Source: Beijerinckiaceae bacterium (GTDB taxonomy: Bacteria; Pseudomonadota; Alphaproteobacteria; Rhizobiales; Beijerinckiaceae). From it: a DNA stretch of 64,000 nucleotides. Each line of letters opens with the position of its first letter. Positions within the stretch are counted from its first letter, which is position 1. A model generated the notes under the pieces. The model was not told the origin of the DNA and did no database searches. It was given only the letters and a program-made list of their open reading frames with translations. Below are positions 63,759 to 64,000 of this stretch, piece after piece. Made by a program: the position numbers and the translations under genes. The stretch lies in NCBI GenBank assembly GCA_947454485.1, contig CANGJJ010000009.1, positions 1 through 64,000 on the forward strand, given 5' to 3'.

Positions 63759-64000
63759 TCAGATTTTGTCGGTAATGCGCGAGGCAACTTCAACGGCTGT
63801 CTGGAGCATACGGGCATTGCCGTTATAGACCTGCTGGGCGCGCAGCATGGTCATCAACTCATGGGTAATATCGACATTGGCCTGCTCAAGTGTACCTGAG
63901 AGGATGTCGCCAGCCGCCGGAGCGCCCGCCTTGCTCTGGATGGCCGGGCCGCTGTCATCCGTCGCCACGAAGTTGGTGTTACCCGTCGGCTTGAGACCCG
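63759..64000 (-). CDS. Flagellar hook/rod protein (FlgE/FlgF/FlgG type), C-terminal fragment
   Basis: The frame is open to the right edge, and the GTG at 63968 in the ORF track is internal. The visible end GLKPTGNTNFVATDDSGPAI...GDILSGTLEQANVDITHELMTMLRAQQVYNGNARMLQTAVEVASRITDKI has the flagellar rod/hook C-terminal pattern: G.LE.SNVD...E...M...Q..Y..N. That pattern is shared by FlgE, FlgF and FlgG, so the exact member is open; FlgE or FlgF is likely. Linkage to motAB fits. Confidence 0.85.
   Translation of the reverse strand, partial: GLKPTGNTNFVATDDSGPAIQSKAGAPAAGDILSGTLEQANVDITHELMTMLRAQQVYNGNARMLQTAVEVASRITDKI

Overview
The window looks like chromosomal DNA from an alphaproteobacterium, most likely of the order Hyphomicrobiales (Rhizobiales). 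The clues are the run rpsB-tsf-pyrH-frr-uppS-cdsA-dxr-rseP-bamA-lpxD-fabZ-lpxA-lpxB-gltA, the S2 protein with a long C-terminal extension, the hom-glpX and motA-motB arrangements, several orphan Bug-type binding proteins, and the G+C-rich coding style. Genus cannot be read from the sequence. I found no rRNA, tRNA, transposase, phage gene or CRISPR array, and no gene-free stretch longer than about 300 bases. Layout: (1) 1-8.3 kb: the start of a comEC-like gene on the minus strand, then a photooxidative-stress and membrane-lipid cassette (photolyase, FAD oxidoreductase, DUF1365, cyclopropane-fatty-acid-synthase-like methyltransferase, facing an SDR and a ChrR-like cupin). Two matching ECF-type promoter candidates suggest common control by an RpoE/ChrR-type sigma factor that is not in the window. 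A mercaptopyruvate sulfurtransferase and a small conserved protein follow. (2) 8.3-14.7 kb: glnB-glnA behind a very good sigma-54 promoter, then parE and an RhlE-type RNA helicase. (3) 14.8-28.7 kb: an accessory metabolic region with orphan solute-binding proteins, a fumarylacetoacetase-family enzyme, argC, a membrane sulfatase-fold transferase next to an OpgG/OpgD-family glucan protein, a DUF71 PP-loop protein overlapping a cobalamin-binding-like protein, glutathione peroxidase, DUF3429, and a copper pair (DUF2946-like, YcnI-PCuAC fusion). (4) 28.7-34 kb: rplM-rpsI, a strongly divergent Mur-ligase-like gene, another orphan solute-binding protein and gltA. (5) 34-49.2 kb: the conserved envelope/translation cluster on the minus strand, interrupted between pyrH and tsf by a toxin-antitoxin pair (DUF4258-type toxin plus XRE/MqsA-like antitoxin, with a perfect operator palindrome) and a PhnA-domain gene. 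(6) 49.3-60 kb: a methyltransferase-like gene coupled to an SbmA/YddA-type ABC protein whose ATPase motifs are degenerate, recJ, glpX, hom, another Bug-type receptor and an aminotransferase. (7) 60-64 kb: two small plus-strand genes (one with a nitrile-hydratase-leader-like segment) and a motility operon motA-motB-(Cys-rich secreted protein)-(methyltransferase-like protein), with the 3' end of a flagellar hook/rod gene at the right edge. The observations I rate highest are the dead-looking ABC ATPase, the divergent Mur ligase, the toxin-antitoxin module inside an essential cluster, the ECF-type promoter pair with a ChrR-like protein lacking its sigma-domain cysteines, the DUF71-BtuF overlap, and the unusual motB-coupled genes.
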